Origin: a virus
Length of the DNA stretch: 45,381 nucleotides
Direction: 5' to 3' (one strand)
IMG/VR virus record: IMGVR_UViG_3300005537_000036
Location: 1-45,381 of that record
Shown: piece by piece, positions 9,301 through 16,699 of the stretch
Numbering within the stretch: position 1 is the stretch's first letter
Layout of the letters: the number at the start of each line of letters is the position of its first letter
Position numbers and translations under genes: made by a program
The notes under the pieces: generated by a model
The model's input: only the letters and a program-made list of their open reading frames with translations
Databases searched by the model: none
Told to the model about the DNA's origin: nothing

Positions 9301-9771
9301 TTAGAAACTTGGTGACCTGCTAGCTTCCATTCGCAACTGTTGGTAGAGGTTCATTACGTTCTCAGGGACAGAGTCAGCTCTGGCCATAAGGTCTTCCAAC
9401 GCTGCAATAACGGTTGACTGAGGAATTACCTTCTGACCACGAATTGAAGATGGAGCAGTTACGGGTTCATTAGGTCGTTGTGTCGGGTGACTAAGGAGTT
9501 CAAGACTGTTTGGCGGTAGTGGAGCCCCAAGTGGCTGTTGACGTTGAGGAATAGGAGAAGGTCCGGTAGGAGCAGGCCCAGCCCCCAGCGATGGCGGAGG
9601 AGTACCACCCGGGGATGCCGGAAGGGGGACGGCTTGCTGAGCCTGCTCAAGCTGCTTGGCTTTCCCATAAGGTAGGCCAGTAGGTACTCTAACTGGTTGC
9701 CCAGGAGCTTGATCTGTACGTTGTGAGAATTGGCCTGGACCACTAACAGGCGGTGCTCCAACAGTTGCCAT
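9301..9771 (-). CDS. Small Pro/Gln-rich virion protein
   Basis: A 156-aa protein, mostly disordered, rich in Pro, Gln and Gly, with a helical C-terminus (STVIAALEDLMARADSVPEN). It ends one base before the giant internal protein begins and starts on the last base of the next gene upstream. Function is unknown. A linker or minor internal protein is a guess from position. Confidence 0.5.
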   Translation of the reverse strand: MATVGAPPVSGPGQFSQRTDQAPGQPVRVPTGLPYGKAKQLEQAQQAVPLPASPGGTPPPSLGAGPAPTGPSPIPQRQQPLGAPLPPNSLELLSHPTQRPNEPVTAPSSIRGQKVIPQSTVIAALEDLMARADSVPENVMNLYQQLRMEASRSPSF

Positions 9772-9956
9772 TACTTACCTTTCTTAGCGTCTCGCCTTCC
9801 CTGTGCAGAAAGCTGAGCCATCTTCTTATTGCCATACTTCTTACGACCAGCAGCAGCAGCGATAGCTGCACCTTTCTCACCGCCACCAGCGGCGGCAGCA
9901 ACTGCTGCAAACCTACCTCCCTGGCCTAGAGGTGCTTTCTTATTGGGCTTAGCCAT
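9771..9956 (-). CDS. Small basic Ala/Gly/Lys-rich protein
   Basis: A 61-aa very basic protein (MAKPNKKAPLGQGGRF, an Ala/Gly run, then KKYGNKKMAQ and a Lys-rich end). Composition suggests nucleic-acid contact inside the capsid. Short basic proteins of this kind occur between portal and capsid genes in several phages. Nothing more specific can be shown. Confidence 0.55.
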   Translation of the reverse strand: MAKPNKKAPLGQGGRFAAVAAAAGGGEKGAAIAAAAGRKKYGNKKMAQLSAQGRRDAKKGK

Positions 9957-9965
9957 GTTTAGTCC

Positions 9966-10424
9966 TTAGAAGGGAGGAGTACCGGGTGGAATTAGCTCAC
10001 CGACAGCGGTGCAGTTGACTTCGGTGAAGGTACCGGCGTTGACGGTCTGAAGGGTAAGAGTGACTGAGTTGGCAGCAGGGGCGATGACGACAAAGTGCGT
10101 CTGAGCAAAGCCAGATCCTGAGTCACCAACTAGACCTGATGCAGCATTGGCGCCTGCATAGGCGGTGCAGCGGAGATAGTTACCGGCAGCCGGAGTTACG
10201 TTGGTTCCAGCAGTAGCAACAATACCTGTCGCCTGAGCAGCGACCGCACCAGCCGCAGCTTCACCACAAGCACATTGTAGAGTAATGACGCCAACCCAAG
10301 TACGACCTGCTGGAACAGTTAGGAGCGTAGTCGCTGCCTGTGTCGTAGTGACAGAGGAGAAGGCGTCGAGAAGGTTAGCAGAGTAAATTGGCTGCGGGCC
10401 GGGAATTACTGCAAGAGTAGCCAT
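9966..10424 (-). CDS. Small beta-rich virion protein
   Basis: A 152-aa protein rich in Ala, Thr, Val and Gly with alternating hydrophobic residues, as in a beta sandwich (VITLQCACGE, HFVVIAPAANSVTLTLQTVN). It starts 11 nt downstream of the portal gene. Composition resembles the 117-aa and 130-aa proteins at 35554 and 44475, so all three may be head or fibre decoration proteins. That is inference. Confidence 0.5.
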   Translation of the reverse strand: MATLAVIPGPQPIYSANLLDAFSSVTTTQAATTLLTVPAGRTWVGVITLQCACGEAAAGAVAAQATGIVATAGTNVTPAAGNYLRCTAYAGANAASGLVGDSGSGFAQTHFVVIAPAANSVTLTLQTVNAGTFTEVNCTAVGELIPPGTPPF

Positions 10425-10435
10425 ATGTTAGTCCT

Positions 10436-12187
10436 TTATTGAGGGATGCCTGGTGGCCCTGGAGGTCCAGCACCGGGCTGGATCCCAGGAACCACGTTCG
10501 CACGATTCGCCAACTGTGTTTGAGGAGCGGTCCTAGCCCCACGGACCAACTGATTCTGCGCTTGCTTTACTAGATTGCCTGGGCTAAGCAACTGATCAAG
10601 CTGAGGAGCTTGGCCAGGAGGAGCCTGTCCAGGCTGTCCTGTCTGTGCCATCTGACTCTGTTGCTCTTGCTGTTGCTCCATCTGGATTCGAGTAATATCT
10701 TGCCAGATGTCTTCAATTTCCTTCCCTTCCTTGCGCTCTGAAATCATACGGGCGACTACATCTGGAGCCAAGGAGCCCTGGGCCAACTGACCTTCGATTG
10801 ACTTGGTAAGAGTCATACGCATATCGTCTACGTCCATCTTCTGGATTTCACGAATTGGGGAGTCGATTTCAGGTAGACGTTCCATAACACTTAGTCGGGA
10901 GAGGTTATGAGCCCCTTGCAACTGGAGCATACGTACTGTTTCGGCGGGGTCGGCCCCGGAGAGAGATCGCACGTACACCACCATGTCTTCGGAGAAGTCT
11001 CCTGAACCCTCACTTCCCATTGTTCGGGCCATAGGTGGGATGAGTCCATAGGCTCTAGAGAAAGCGTCATCAAGGACAGTCTGGAGGTAGGCGACGTTAT
11101 CGTCAACTGTAACTGTGAGCTGTTCCAGTCCTTTGCCGGTAGCGATGCTAGCCACTGGCTCCCCCGAGAGTTGGGCGGGAAATTGACCACCAAGGCGGAT
11201 TGCCCTTTCGAGTCGATCAAGCTCATTGAATATCTGGGGGGACATATTGTTGACGAGCTTGTTGGCAGATGCCCCTGGCATTGGAACGATCTGGTTGACT
11301 GCTCCTGGTCCCATTGCCCAACGGCCCTGGTTTGAGGAGACTTCACCAATGACCACAGTTTCCGCAGAGACTTGCTGCCCAGCATAAGACATCACCATTC
11401 CAAAGAGTTTCGCCTGTGCGATGAGAGCAGCAATTACGTTATCAAATTGGCCGTGAAAGTCGAGGTCGCAAGAGAAACCACGAGGAATAATGACCATAGG
11501 CTGTCCAGGCACAGGCGATGACTGGTAGTCGAGGAATCCAATCCCCGGCTCTAGCATGGCAGTGGTGACACCATCTCCATCGAAGTATTCACCAATGGTG
11601 ACGTTCTGGACTTCCTCAGTTGCCTTCGTCGGTAGGTACCTGTCAATATCTGAACCATACATAGCCCTAGCCTGCCAGACAGACATCTGGTTTGCAAAGA
11701 GTACATTGACAACATCAGGCTTGTGGGGATAGACTGTCCCTGGGAAGCAGGTAAGGGGATCCCTGACTTCAATAATGGGGATGTGGTATTCAGGGGCTGG
11801 TCTGACAACCAACGGTGCCATATCGTGAGTAACTAGCCAATATGCAGCCTGGCGCCTAGTTCCAGCTAGGTTCATTCTGTTGGTGTAGTCTAGAAGCCTC
11901 TGTTCATGCTTCTCGGCCTTTAGTCGCTGTGAGTCACTATTTGTGTCGATGAGTGGTTGGACATCAAGGCGTGGCATGCGGCCCACACGTTGAGATATAG
12001 TCCGAGCAGCAGCCCAGATAAGGTTACCAACAACCGGTTCTTCACCAGGCTTCACCAAGTCCTTGAATACGATGTCGAGTTTGTTAGAGAGTACATCCCG
12101 TACCCGTTGTCCTTGCCAGATACGGTGCTGGTGAGCCCCTTGGCGTTGCTTATAACACTGGTAGATGTAATCGGGGCTGACAGCCAT
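10436..12187 (-). CDS. Portal protein
   Basis: A 583-aa protein that begins one base after the terminase stop. It fits phage portals in length, in order (terminase then portal), and in layout: an N-terminal region that opens with aromatic and basic residues, a mixed core, a long helical part near residues 400-520, and a disordered Gln/Pro-rich C-terminus. Twelve copies would form the vertex channel through which the terminase pumps DNA. There is no single diagnostic motif, so the call rests mainly on position and overall pattern. Confidence 0.75.
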   Translation of the reverse strand: MAVSPDYIYQCYKQRQGAHQHRIWQGQRVRDVLSNKLDIVFKDLVKPGEEPVVGNLIWAAARTISQRVGRMPRLDVQPLIDTNSDSQRLKAEKHEQRLLDYTNRMNLAGTRRQAAYWLVTHDMAPLVVRPAPEYHIPIIEVRDPLTCFPGTVYPHKPDVVNVLFANQMSVWQARAMYGSDIDRYLPTKATEEVQNVTIGEYFDGDGVTTAMLEPGIGFLDYQSSPVPGQPMVIIPRGFSCDLDFHGQFDNVIAALIAQAKLFGMVMSYAGQQVSAETVVIGEVSSNQGRWAMGPGAVNQIVPMPGASANKLVNNMSPQIFNELDRLERAIRLGGQFPAQLSGEPVASIATGKGLEQLTVTVDDNVAYLQTVLDDAFSRAYGLIPPMARTMGSEGSGDFSEDMVVYVRSLSGADPAETVRMLQLQGAHNLSRLSVMERLPEIDSPIREIQKMDVDDMRMTLTKSIEGQLAQGSLAPDVVARMISERKEGKEIEDIWQDITRIQMEQQQEQQSQMAQTGQPGQAPPGQAPQLDQLLSPGNLVKQAQNQLVRGARTAPQTQLANRANVVPGIQPGAGPPGPPGIPQ

Positions 12188-14047
12188 TTAGCTATTATAC
12201 ACCATCTTTCGTGTATCTCCAGTACGCATATCTACGATTGCTCTACGTTCCATTAGGTATGGGGGCATATCAGGTACGTCGAACCATTGGCCATCCATAG
12301 GCATTCGGAGCCGCTTGATGTGGAATAGGTGAAACCAGGAGGCAAGAACCGTGTCATCGGTTTCCCCAGAAGGGTAGACAAGGAGTTCGTCAATAAAGGG
12401 CTGTACCTCTCGTCGTGACTCGGGATCACCCCAGGGGAGGTCGATACGCTCATACTCGAATGCTGGTCCAAGTGACTGAACTCCATATTGGGGGTCTACC
12501 TTGTTCCGATGCGTGGTGTGGGGAATCATGGTCAGGCCAAGTTCCAGCCTCATCTGCTGGTATTCCGTTGACTGAAGCAACCACCTCTGAGCTGCGTTGA
12601 TCTCAACAACCCAAATAGGGTCATGACCCATAGATCTCAGTTTGACTGTCCACTGTCGCATAAGGGCCAGGTATTCTGGCGCCGCCATTCGTCTACGTCT
12701 AACCTGGGCAATGAGGTAAGACTTGTCCTCCTGTTCAACGTAAGCCCAGCATTGTGCGACGGCCCATTCAGTTGGGCTAGGGTCCAACGTACACATGACT
12801 CTAGAGTTTCTAGGGACCATCCAAGTCGTTCTCGAAGTATTCTTACACTTCTCAATCCAGTCTGGTTTGACGAGGGCGTCGTCTTCTGGCAGCTCCACCT
12901 GATTATAAATGAACTCGAATCGGGAACTGGTATGCTGTCCACTTCGTAGAGAACGCAGTTTACGGTATCCAAAGCGTGCAGGCCACAACACACATCCATC
13001 GGGCCACGGTTTGTCATGCAAGCACCGTTCTTTGCAAACCATACAGTGTTCCCCAGAGCATCTACCATCGTCGTGGGCTCGGTAAATGATTGGGAACCAG
13101 ATGGGATCGTCGTTATCGTCTCGCTGCTTCCAGAGCTTTCCGTAGAGGTCGTAGCTTGTAAATCTAGTTCCAACTGTGCAGATGGTTCCTTCCGGTTCCA
13201 ATCGGGAGATGAGTTCGTCGGAGAACCAAATGAGGAGTTTCTCGGCCGCTTCGGGCGTATTGCTATTCTTCGTATCAACGATGTCATCGGCAATGATGAG
13301 GTTTACACGCCAACCGTAGATGTGAGATCCAGCACCAGCCGCAATGAAGGTAGGTTCCTTCCTTGCCTTAGTTCCCTCTAGCAAATCAACAGTGATGGCA
13401 TCTTGCTTCCACACGTCAGGATACTCTGGCTTGAACCTCCCAAAGTGCTTCTGGAGCTTATTGTTCCTCTCTAACTCCTGCTTGATCTGAGACAAGAACG
13501 CCTTTGCCATATTATCAGACTTAGAGATGAGGAGACAGGCATAACTCATCCCCATTGCCCTATATCGGCACATCTCCCAGATTGGATAGTCGATGGAGAA
13601 ACACTGACTCTTGCCATGCCCAGGAGGACATAGGACCAGGAGCTTGGATTCCTCCCTCTTAGCAATCTTGGTAGAGATTTCATCCTGGAATGGAGGAGTG
13701 TCCCTCCCAAAGAACTCCCTCCTAAACTCACTGAAGTTGGTAAGCCAGCCCCTCTCCTGAGGATTCAACTCGTCCCAGCTACGTGGGGGAGGAAGGTTGA
13801 CAGCAGCAACAAAGTCCTCCTGTACCCAGCCGGGAGAACCACCATGATCCTTCATCCCGTGGATATGCTTCCAGACTGTCCCGTAATGCCAGCCCAAACG
13901 CCTTGCCGTTTCTGATATACTACCAGTCTCGGAGAAGACCCGATTCATAGCTTCCTTGTCAGCAACCGTGACATGACGGCCTGGCTTACGGCCAGTCTTG
14001 TTTCCTTTGTTCCTCCGATTAGTCTGGTCTGTTCGAGCTACGGGCAT
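12188..14047 (-). CDS. terL: Terminase large subunit with N-terminal HTH domain
   Basis: A 619-aa DNA-packaging motor. Residues about 25-65 form a helix-turn-helix (adkeAMNRVFSETGSISETARRLGW pattern) of the kind normally found in small terminase or resolvases. The ATPase follows, with Walker A in LVLCPPGHGKSQ and Walker B in NLIIADDIV. The nuclease half has the acidic residues of CTLDPSPTEWAVAQ, WVVEINAAQRW and DDTVLASWFHLF. No separate small terminase was seen, so the HTH may do its DNA-recognition job. The ATG lies about 11 nt from the -10 box with no Shine-Dalgarno sequence, so the message is probably leaderless or nearly so. Confidence 0.9.
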   Translation of the reverse strand: MPVARTDQTNRRNKGNKTGRKPGRHVTVADKEAMNRVFSETGSISETARRLGWHYGTVWKHIHGMKDHGGSPGWVQEDFVAAVNLPPPRSWDELNPQERGWLTNFSEFRREFFGRDTPPFQDEISTKIAKREESKLLVLCPPGHGKSQCFSIDYPIWEMCRYRAMGMSYACLLISKSDNMAKAFLSQIKQELERNNKLQKHFGRFKPEYPDVWKQDAITVDLLEGTKARKEPTFIAAGAGSHIYGWRVNLIIADDIVDTKNSNTPEAAEKLLIWFSDELISRLEPEGTICTVGTRFTSYDLYGKLWKQRDDNDDPIWFPIIYRAHDDGRCSGEHCMVCKERCLHDKPWPDGCVLWPARFGYRKLRSLRSGQHTSSRFEFIYNQVELPEDDALVKPDWIEKCKNTSRTTWMVPRNSRVMCTLDPSPTEWAVAQCWAYVEQEDKSYLIAQVRRRRMAAPEYLALMRQWTVKLRSMGHDPIWVVEINAAQRWLLQSTEYQQMRLELGLTMIPHTTHRNKVDPQYGVQSLGPAFEYERIDLPWGDPESRREVQPFIDELLVYPSGETDDTVLASWFHLFHIKRLRMPMDGQWFDVPDMPPYLMERRAIVDMRTGDTRKMVYNS

Positions 14048-14058
14048 AGTCGGTGTAT

Positions 14059-14087
14059 ACTATAGCATATCTAGAAGGGAATGTCAA
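14059..14087 (-). promoter_or_regulatory. Promoter of the virion operon
   Basis: On the minus strand TTGACA (14087-14082), 17 bp, then TATAGT (14064-14059). Transcription would start about 4 nt before the terminase ATG. It overlaps the start of the divergent DUF4406 gene at 14089. Confidence 0.75.
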
Positions 14088-14088
14088 G

Positions 14089-14406
14089 ATGCTAATTTAT
14101 CTTTCTGGTCCATACACCTACCCAGATCCTGTTTATAATACTCACTTGGCGATCAAGGAGGCAGATAGGGTACTGGCTCTAGGCCATACTCCTCTTATCC
14201 CTCATCTAAACCTCGTCTGGCAGATGGCATCTCCTAAGCCCTATGATGAGTGGTTACAGATTGATTTGGAGATTATGAGTCATTGTGATGTGGTATATAG
14301 GTTTGGTGGAGAAAGCCACGGTGCTGACGTTGAAGTAAGGGAAGCTGTAGAAATTGGTCTTCCTGTGATATATTCTCTTGACAAGCTAGCTGACTATGTA
14401 GTATAA
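14089..14406 (+). CDS. DUF4406 / nucleoside deoxyribosyltransferase-like protein
   Basis: A 105-aa protein starting at ATG 14089 behind AGAAGGGA; the frame is open from 14053 but that start has no ribosome site. The fold signature is visible: LSGPYTYPDP at the N-terminus, a central HCDVVYRFGG, and ESHGADVEVREAVEIGLPV with the family's Ser-x-Gly-Ala and Glu. Relatives bind nucleotides and include 2-deoxyribosyltransferases. In phages a role in nucleotide salvage or NAD-related metabolism is possible but unproven. It is the first gene of the plus-strand block and contains the promoter for the following tRNA. Confidence 0.75.
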   Translation: MLIYLSGPYTYPDPVYNTHLAIKEADRVLALGHTPLIPHLNLVWQMASPKPYDEWLQIDLEIMSHCDVVYRFGGESHGADVEVREAVEIGLPVIYSLDKLADYVV

Positions 14407-14407
14407 T
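14378..14407 (+). promoter_or_regulatory. Consensus promoter driving the tRNA and RNA-rich region
   Basis: Perfect TTGACA (14378-14383) and perfect TATAAT (14402-14407) with an 18-bp spacer. The predicted start, about 14414, is one base before the tRNA. It is the best match to consensus that I found. Confidence 0.8.
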
Positions 14408-14414
14408 TGCTATA

Positions 14415-14487
14415 ACTACCCGAGTGAAGCGGTTTCCACGCCTGTCTCATAAGCAGGAGATTCTGGGTTCGACTCCCAGGGGCAGTA
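14415..14487 (+). tRNA. tRNA-Met (anticodon CAT)
   Basis: A 73-nt cloverleaf. Acceptor ACTACCC/GGGCAGT has one A-C mismatch. The D arm is weak (three pairs) with GG in its loop. Anticodon stem CCTGT/GCAGG has loop CTCATAA with anticodon CAT at 14448-14450. The variable loop is 5 nt, and T arm CTGGG-TTCGACT-CCCAG is perfect. CCA is not encoded, and position 8 is G rather than the usual T. Elongator Met versus Ile2 (lysidine-modified CAT) cannot be decided by eye. Confidence 0.75.
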
Positions 14488-14519
14488 CGAGCAGGGCAAC
14501 CCGGGACCCTGCGTGATTT

Positions 14520-14588
14520 GCCCCCCCTAGAGTGAAATCCATATCCGAAAGGAAAGGGGATTTGGCAGGTGCGACTCCTGCTGGGGGC
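14520..14588 (+). ncRNA. tRNA-like structured RNA element
   Basis: GCCCCC (14520-14525) closes with GGGGGC (14583-14588). Directly inside the 3' side is a T-arm look-alike (GCAGG-TGCGACT-CCTGC, 14565-14581). The middle is not a tRNA D or anticodon arm but a long hairpin, AAATCC/GGATTT, capped by TCC-GAAA-GGA (a GNRA loop). The three helices form a three-way junction. It may be a decayed tRNA, a processing signal, or the start of the larger RNA-rich region. No known ribozyme core was recognised. Confidence 0.45.
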
Positions 14589-14591
14589 TCT

Positions 14592-14753
14592 ATGGGAATG
14601 TCTCTTGTACGAACTGGCCGCAAAGGTGGCCGTAGGAATGCTGAGGAGAAGCTACGTAATGCCTTCACTAAGGCAGGCCCTTGCAAGATCACCCATGCGG
14701 ATGGTAGTATTACCGTTGAGCGCCCTAAGAAGGGCGCAATTACGAAGTTCTAA
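14592..14753 (+). CDS. Small basic protein
   Basis: A 53-aa basic protein from ATG 14592 (ATG 14598 is an alternative; both have weak ribosome sites, GGGGG or GGGA). It has an Arg/Gly/Lys N-terminus (SLVRTGRKGGRRNAEEKLRN) and a beta-like end (CKITHADGSITVERPKKG). Codon choice looks protein-like. It lies between the tRNA-like element and the non-coding region. Function unknown; nucleic-acid binding is possible from charge. Confidence 0.5.
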   Translation: MGMSLVRTGRKGGRRNAEEKLRNAFTKAGPCKITHADGSITVERPKKGAITKF

Positions 14754-14875
14754 CAATCTGTTCTGTCAGTAGGTCTGGATTAGCACCCGCCGTTGGTCGG
14801 GGATGGTGACCCGAAGTACCAGGTAGTCATCAGTGGATAAGAGCCCCAGAAATTATCTGACCTTCAGAAATATTT

Positions 14876-14900
14876 GAACGGTATATATATACCAACGTTC
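14876..14900 (+). repeat. Inverted repeat around a TATATA core
   Basis: GAACG (14876-14880) pairs with CGTTC (14896-14900), and the inside GTATATATATAC is itself palindromic. This could be an RNA hairpin or an easily melted DNA site. Confidence 0.5.
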
Positions 14901-14958
14901 AGGTGGGAGCGGTTGAGGTGGCCGGTTTCCATCCTAGGAGTTCATAGAAGTTGCTCGG

Positions 14959-14996
14959 TCTTCTTCTTTCTCTTTGCCCTTTCTCTTTCTTCTTCT
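14959..14996. repeat. Perfect polypyrimidine mirror repeat (H-DNA motif)
   Basis: The 17-nt arm TCTTCTTCTTTCTCTTT (14959-14975) is followed by GCCC and then its exact mirror TTTCTCTTTCTTCTTCT (14980-14996). Homopurine-homopyrimidine mirror repeats are the known requirement for intramolecular triplex (H-DNA). Both arms are 100% pyrimidine on the plus strand. Confidence 0.75.
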
Positions 14997-15064
14997 AGGA
15001 TGCTAGGTTGCCGGTAGGCAGAATCTGGATAAGGGAGAGATATATCCAGAGAGAGGATCAGAGA

Positions 15065-15122
15065 GCCCCGGCGGAGGGTGGTCAGGAGACCAAGGGCAGG
15101 GAGCCCGTCCCGGAGCCGGGGC
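15065..15122 (+). ncRNA. GC-rich branched hairpin
   Basis: GCCCCGG (15065-15071) pairs with CCGGGGC (15116-15122). Inside are two smaller hairpins, TGGTC-AGGA-GACCA and GGGC-AGGGA-GCCC, giving a three-way junction. It is strikingly GC-rich compared with its surroundings, as expected of a folded RNA domain. Confidence 0.45.
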
Positions 15123-15226
15123 ATGGATATAGGCATCTACCTGCATATTCTTTATGGGACATATGGATGACTATGGCGATTTGTACCATTTGTGCATATT
15201 AGCACCCCCGGGTCATACCTCACATA

Positions 15227-15267
15227 TGAGGCAATCTGCAGAGTTGTCCACATCTGAGGCAATCTGC
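15227..15267 (+). repeat. Direct repeat pair TGAGGCAATCTGC
   Basis: The 13-mer occurs at 15227-15239 and 15255-15267, 28 bp apart. Spacing near whole helical turns would allow a protein to bind both on one face. Confidence 0.6.
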
Positions 15268-15277
15268 GTAACAGGGT

Positions 15278-15329
15278 GAGAAGCACCTTTGCAGTCATAC
15301 AGGGCATATGCCTGAGAAACACCTTTGCA
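15278..15329 (+). repeat. Direct repeat pair GAGAARCACCTTTGCA
   Basis: A 16-mer at 15278-15293 and 15314-15329 differs at one base and is spaced 36 bp. It follows the previous repeat pair directly, so together they look like a small iteron array or repeated RNA loops. Confidence 0.6.
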
Positions 15330-15640
15330 CACCTATGTACCATATTGCAGCTTAGTTCAGTAATGCAGTTACCAACCATTTGTTCCCAGAGTGGACAAAG
15401 CGGACAATTGGGATATGGGACATTCAGCCCATCTCGGAAGACTAGTCCGTTAGAGCTATTTCCCGAATAGTTATTGCGATTGGTCGCCGGGAGGCGCATA
15501 CTGGTGGTAGGCCAGTCAAGTGCGATAAGGGCCGCAAGGGAAGGGGAATCACCGGCCACGCTTAGACGTGGACGTGCAAAGTCCCTACATAGCTTAGGTA
15601 GCACCTACCCTAAACCTAGGCGCATACACAAACCGCCAAT

Positions 15641-15707
15641 CGGGACAGACAATTGGGATTATTGTTCTGTCAACGTGACTCGACAGTAGTCCTTACTGTC
15701 TGTCCCG
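15641..15707 (+). repeat. Nested inverted repeats upstream of the 293-aa gene
   Basis: CGGGACAGAC (15641-15650) is exactly inverted as GTCTGTCCCG (15698-15707). A second perfect hairpin, GACAGTA-GTCCT-TACTGTC (15682-15700), overlaps its right arm, so two mutually exclusive folds are possible. The left arm region also repeats ACAATTGGGAT found at 15405-15414. It lies 65 nt before the gene at 15773, so a switch-like regulatory role is plausible. Confidence 0.45.
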
Positions 15708-15772
15708 ACCATAGGACAGACTCGTACAATGCAAAGTGCGTTGTATTAGCGGCCATTGAAAGGTGGCTAACT

Positions 15773-16654
15773 ATGGATAAGCGAGTGCTGGATGTCCTCG
15801 ACGTGGCTCTCAACGACCCGGAGACCAACGACAAGTCCAAGTCGTTCCTCGAACGGTTCAGGGATGCCATCCTCAAGCGGGAGGAGTCCGACCGGAACGC
15901 CGCAGCCTTGGCCTCTGTCCTTCGGGACTTGACCAAGTTCGTGACGCAACTCTCGGCAACCTCTGCGCAGATCGAGAACACCTCACAGCCGGTGCAAGTG
16001 AGCGACGAAGTGTGGAATCCTCTGGTCGACAAGACCTCTGGCCTTCCCCACATGGTCACACTCGTCACCCAGGCTCGGGACTCGGTGAAGTCTCAGACGA
16101 CCTCAGATGCCGACCGCTCAGCGGGCGATCAGATGTCGAACCAAGCCCTCACCCTGATCAACTCGGCGCTGTTCGCCGACATCCCCGAGTCTGTCATCCA
16201 GGCGGCGACACTCCTCCGTGAGGCTTGGGGTGGGACAGCTCGTCCTCCGGCCAGAGTCACGCAGGTGACAGAGGCTGGGACTCGTCCCAACTCCAACTTC
16301 CTCGGCAAGAGGGTCATCTACCGCTGTATGTACGGTGACTTCGAGCGATCCTCGTCAAGGGGTGACCGGAGCAACATCGTCGCCAACGTTCAGCGGCACA
16401 TCCAGGATGCCCATCCCGAGCTGTTCGTCGGCGATGTGGCCAACGTCTCTTGGAGGCAGGACCAGTACGACAAGATGTGGAAGGACGGCATGTCGAGCAT
16501 CGACATCGGTCCGATCAGCATCTTCATCGACGAGGGTCCCACCGGCCAGGATGTGTTCGCCGAGCGTGTCTCGGTTGGCGGTGAGTCGGTTCAGCGGGTG
16601 GCGGAAGTCACCTCGGAAGAGGTCGTCGCTGACGACGACGAGACTGATGAGTGA
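15773..16654 (+). CDS. 293-aa acidic-tailed protein of unknown function
   Basis: Starts at ATG 15773 behind GAAAGGTGG; the frame is open further upstream but without a ribosome site. The N-terminal half is helical (VLDVLDVALND, FLERFRDAILKREES, then a Thr/Ser/Gln helix). A segment near residues 180-215 (IYRCMYGDFE... NVQRHIQDAHPEL) looks like a C2H2 finger that has kept both His but only one Cys. It ends in DDDETDE. Codons end in C or G far more often than in neighbouring genes, which suggests high expression or recent transfer. The gene stands alone between the structured region and a terminator. I do not recognise the family. Confidence 0.8.
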   Translation: MDKRVLDVLDVALNDPETNDKSKSFLERFRDAILKREESDRNAAALASVLRDLTKFVTQLSATSAQIENTSQPVQVSDEVWNPLVDKTSGLPHMVTLVTQARDSVKSQTTSDADRSAGDQMSNQALTLINSALFADIPESVIQAATLLREAWGGTARPPARVTQVTEAGTRPNSNFLGKRVIYRCMYGDFERSSSRGDRSNIVANVQRHIQDAHPELFVGDVANVSWRQDQYDKMWKDGMSSIDIGPISIFIDEGPTGQDVFAERVSVGGESVQRVAEVTSEEVVADDDETDE

Positions 16655-16699
16655 CCGCCGCTGGAGAGGGTGGTAAATCCTCTCGATTCGACGAGACAA

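Larger units (their letters stand above)
14754..15772 (+). other. 1-kb non-coding, structure-rich region (possible large RNA)
   Basis: No open frame here looks like a protein. The stretch holds inverted repeats at 14876-14900, 15065-15122 and 15641-15707, a long polypyrimidine mirror repeat at 14959-14996, and two pairs of direct repeats at 15227-15267 and 15278-15329. It lies downstream of a consensus promoter and a tRNA. Large ornate phage RNAs such as GOLLD and ROOL sit next to tRNA genes, so this is a candidate for such an RNA. A replication or packaging region is the alternative. Both are inference. Confidence 0.5.

Noticed and set aside
14520-14588. Hammerhead-type ribozyme
   Set aside because: The required CTGATGA core and matching GAAA strand arrangement are absent; only a GNRA loop is present.
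15227-15329. Direct repeats as a CRISPR array
   Set aside because: Only two copies of each of two different short repeats, no regular spacers and no cas genes; the Cas4-like nuclease at 30369 is a phage recombination-type enzyme.
15008-15604. Open frames of 64-150 codons on both strands in the structured region
   Set aside because: Cys/Leu/Arg-rich translations with no ribosome sites; composition follows the repeats rather than protein coding.
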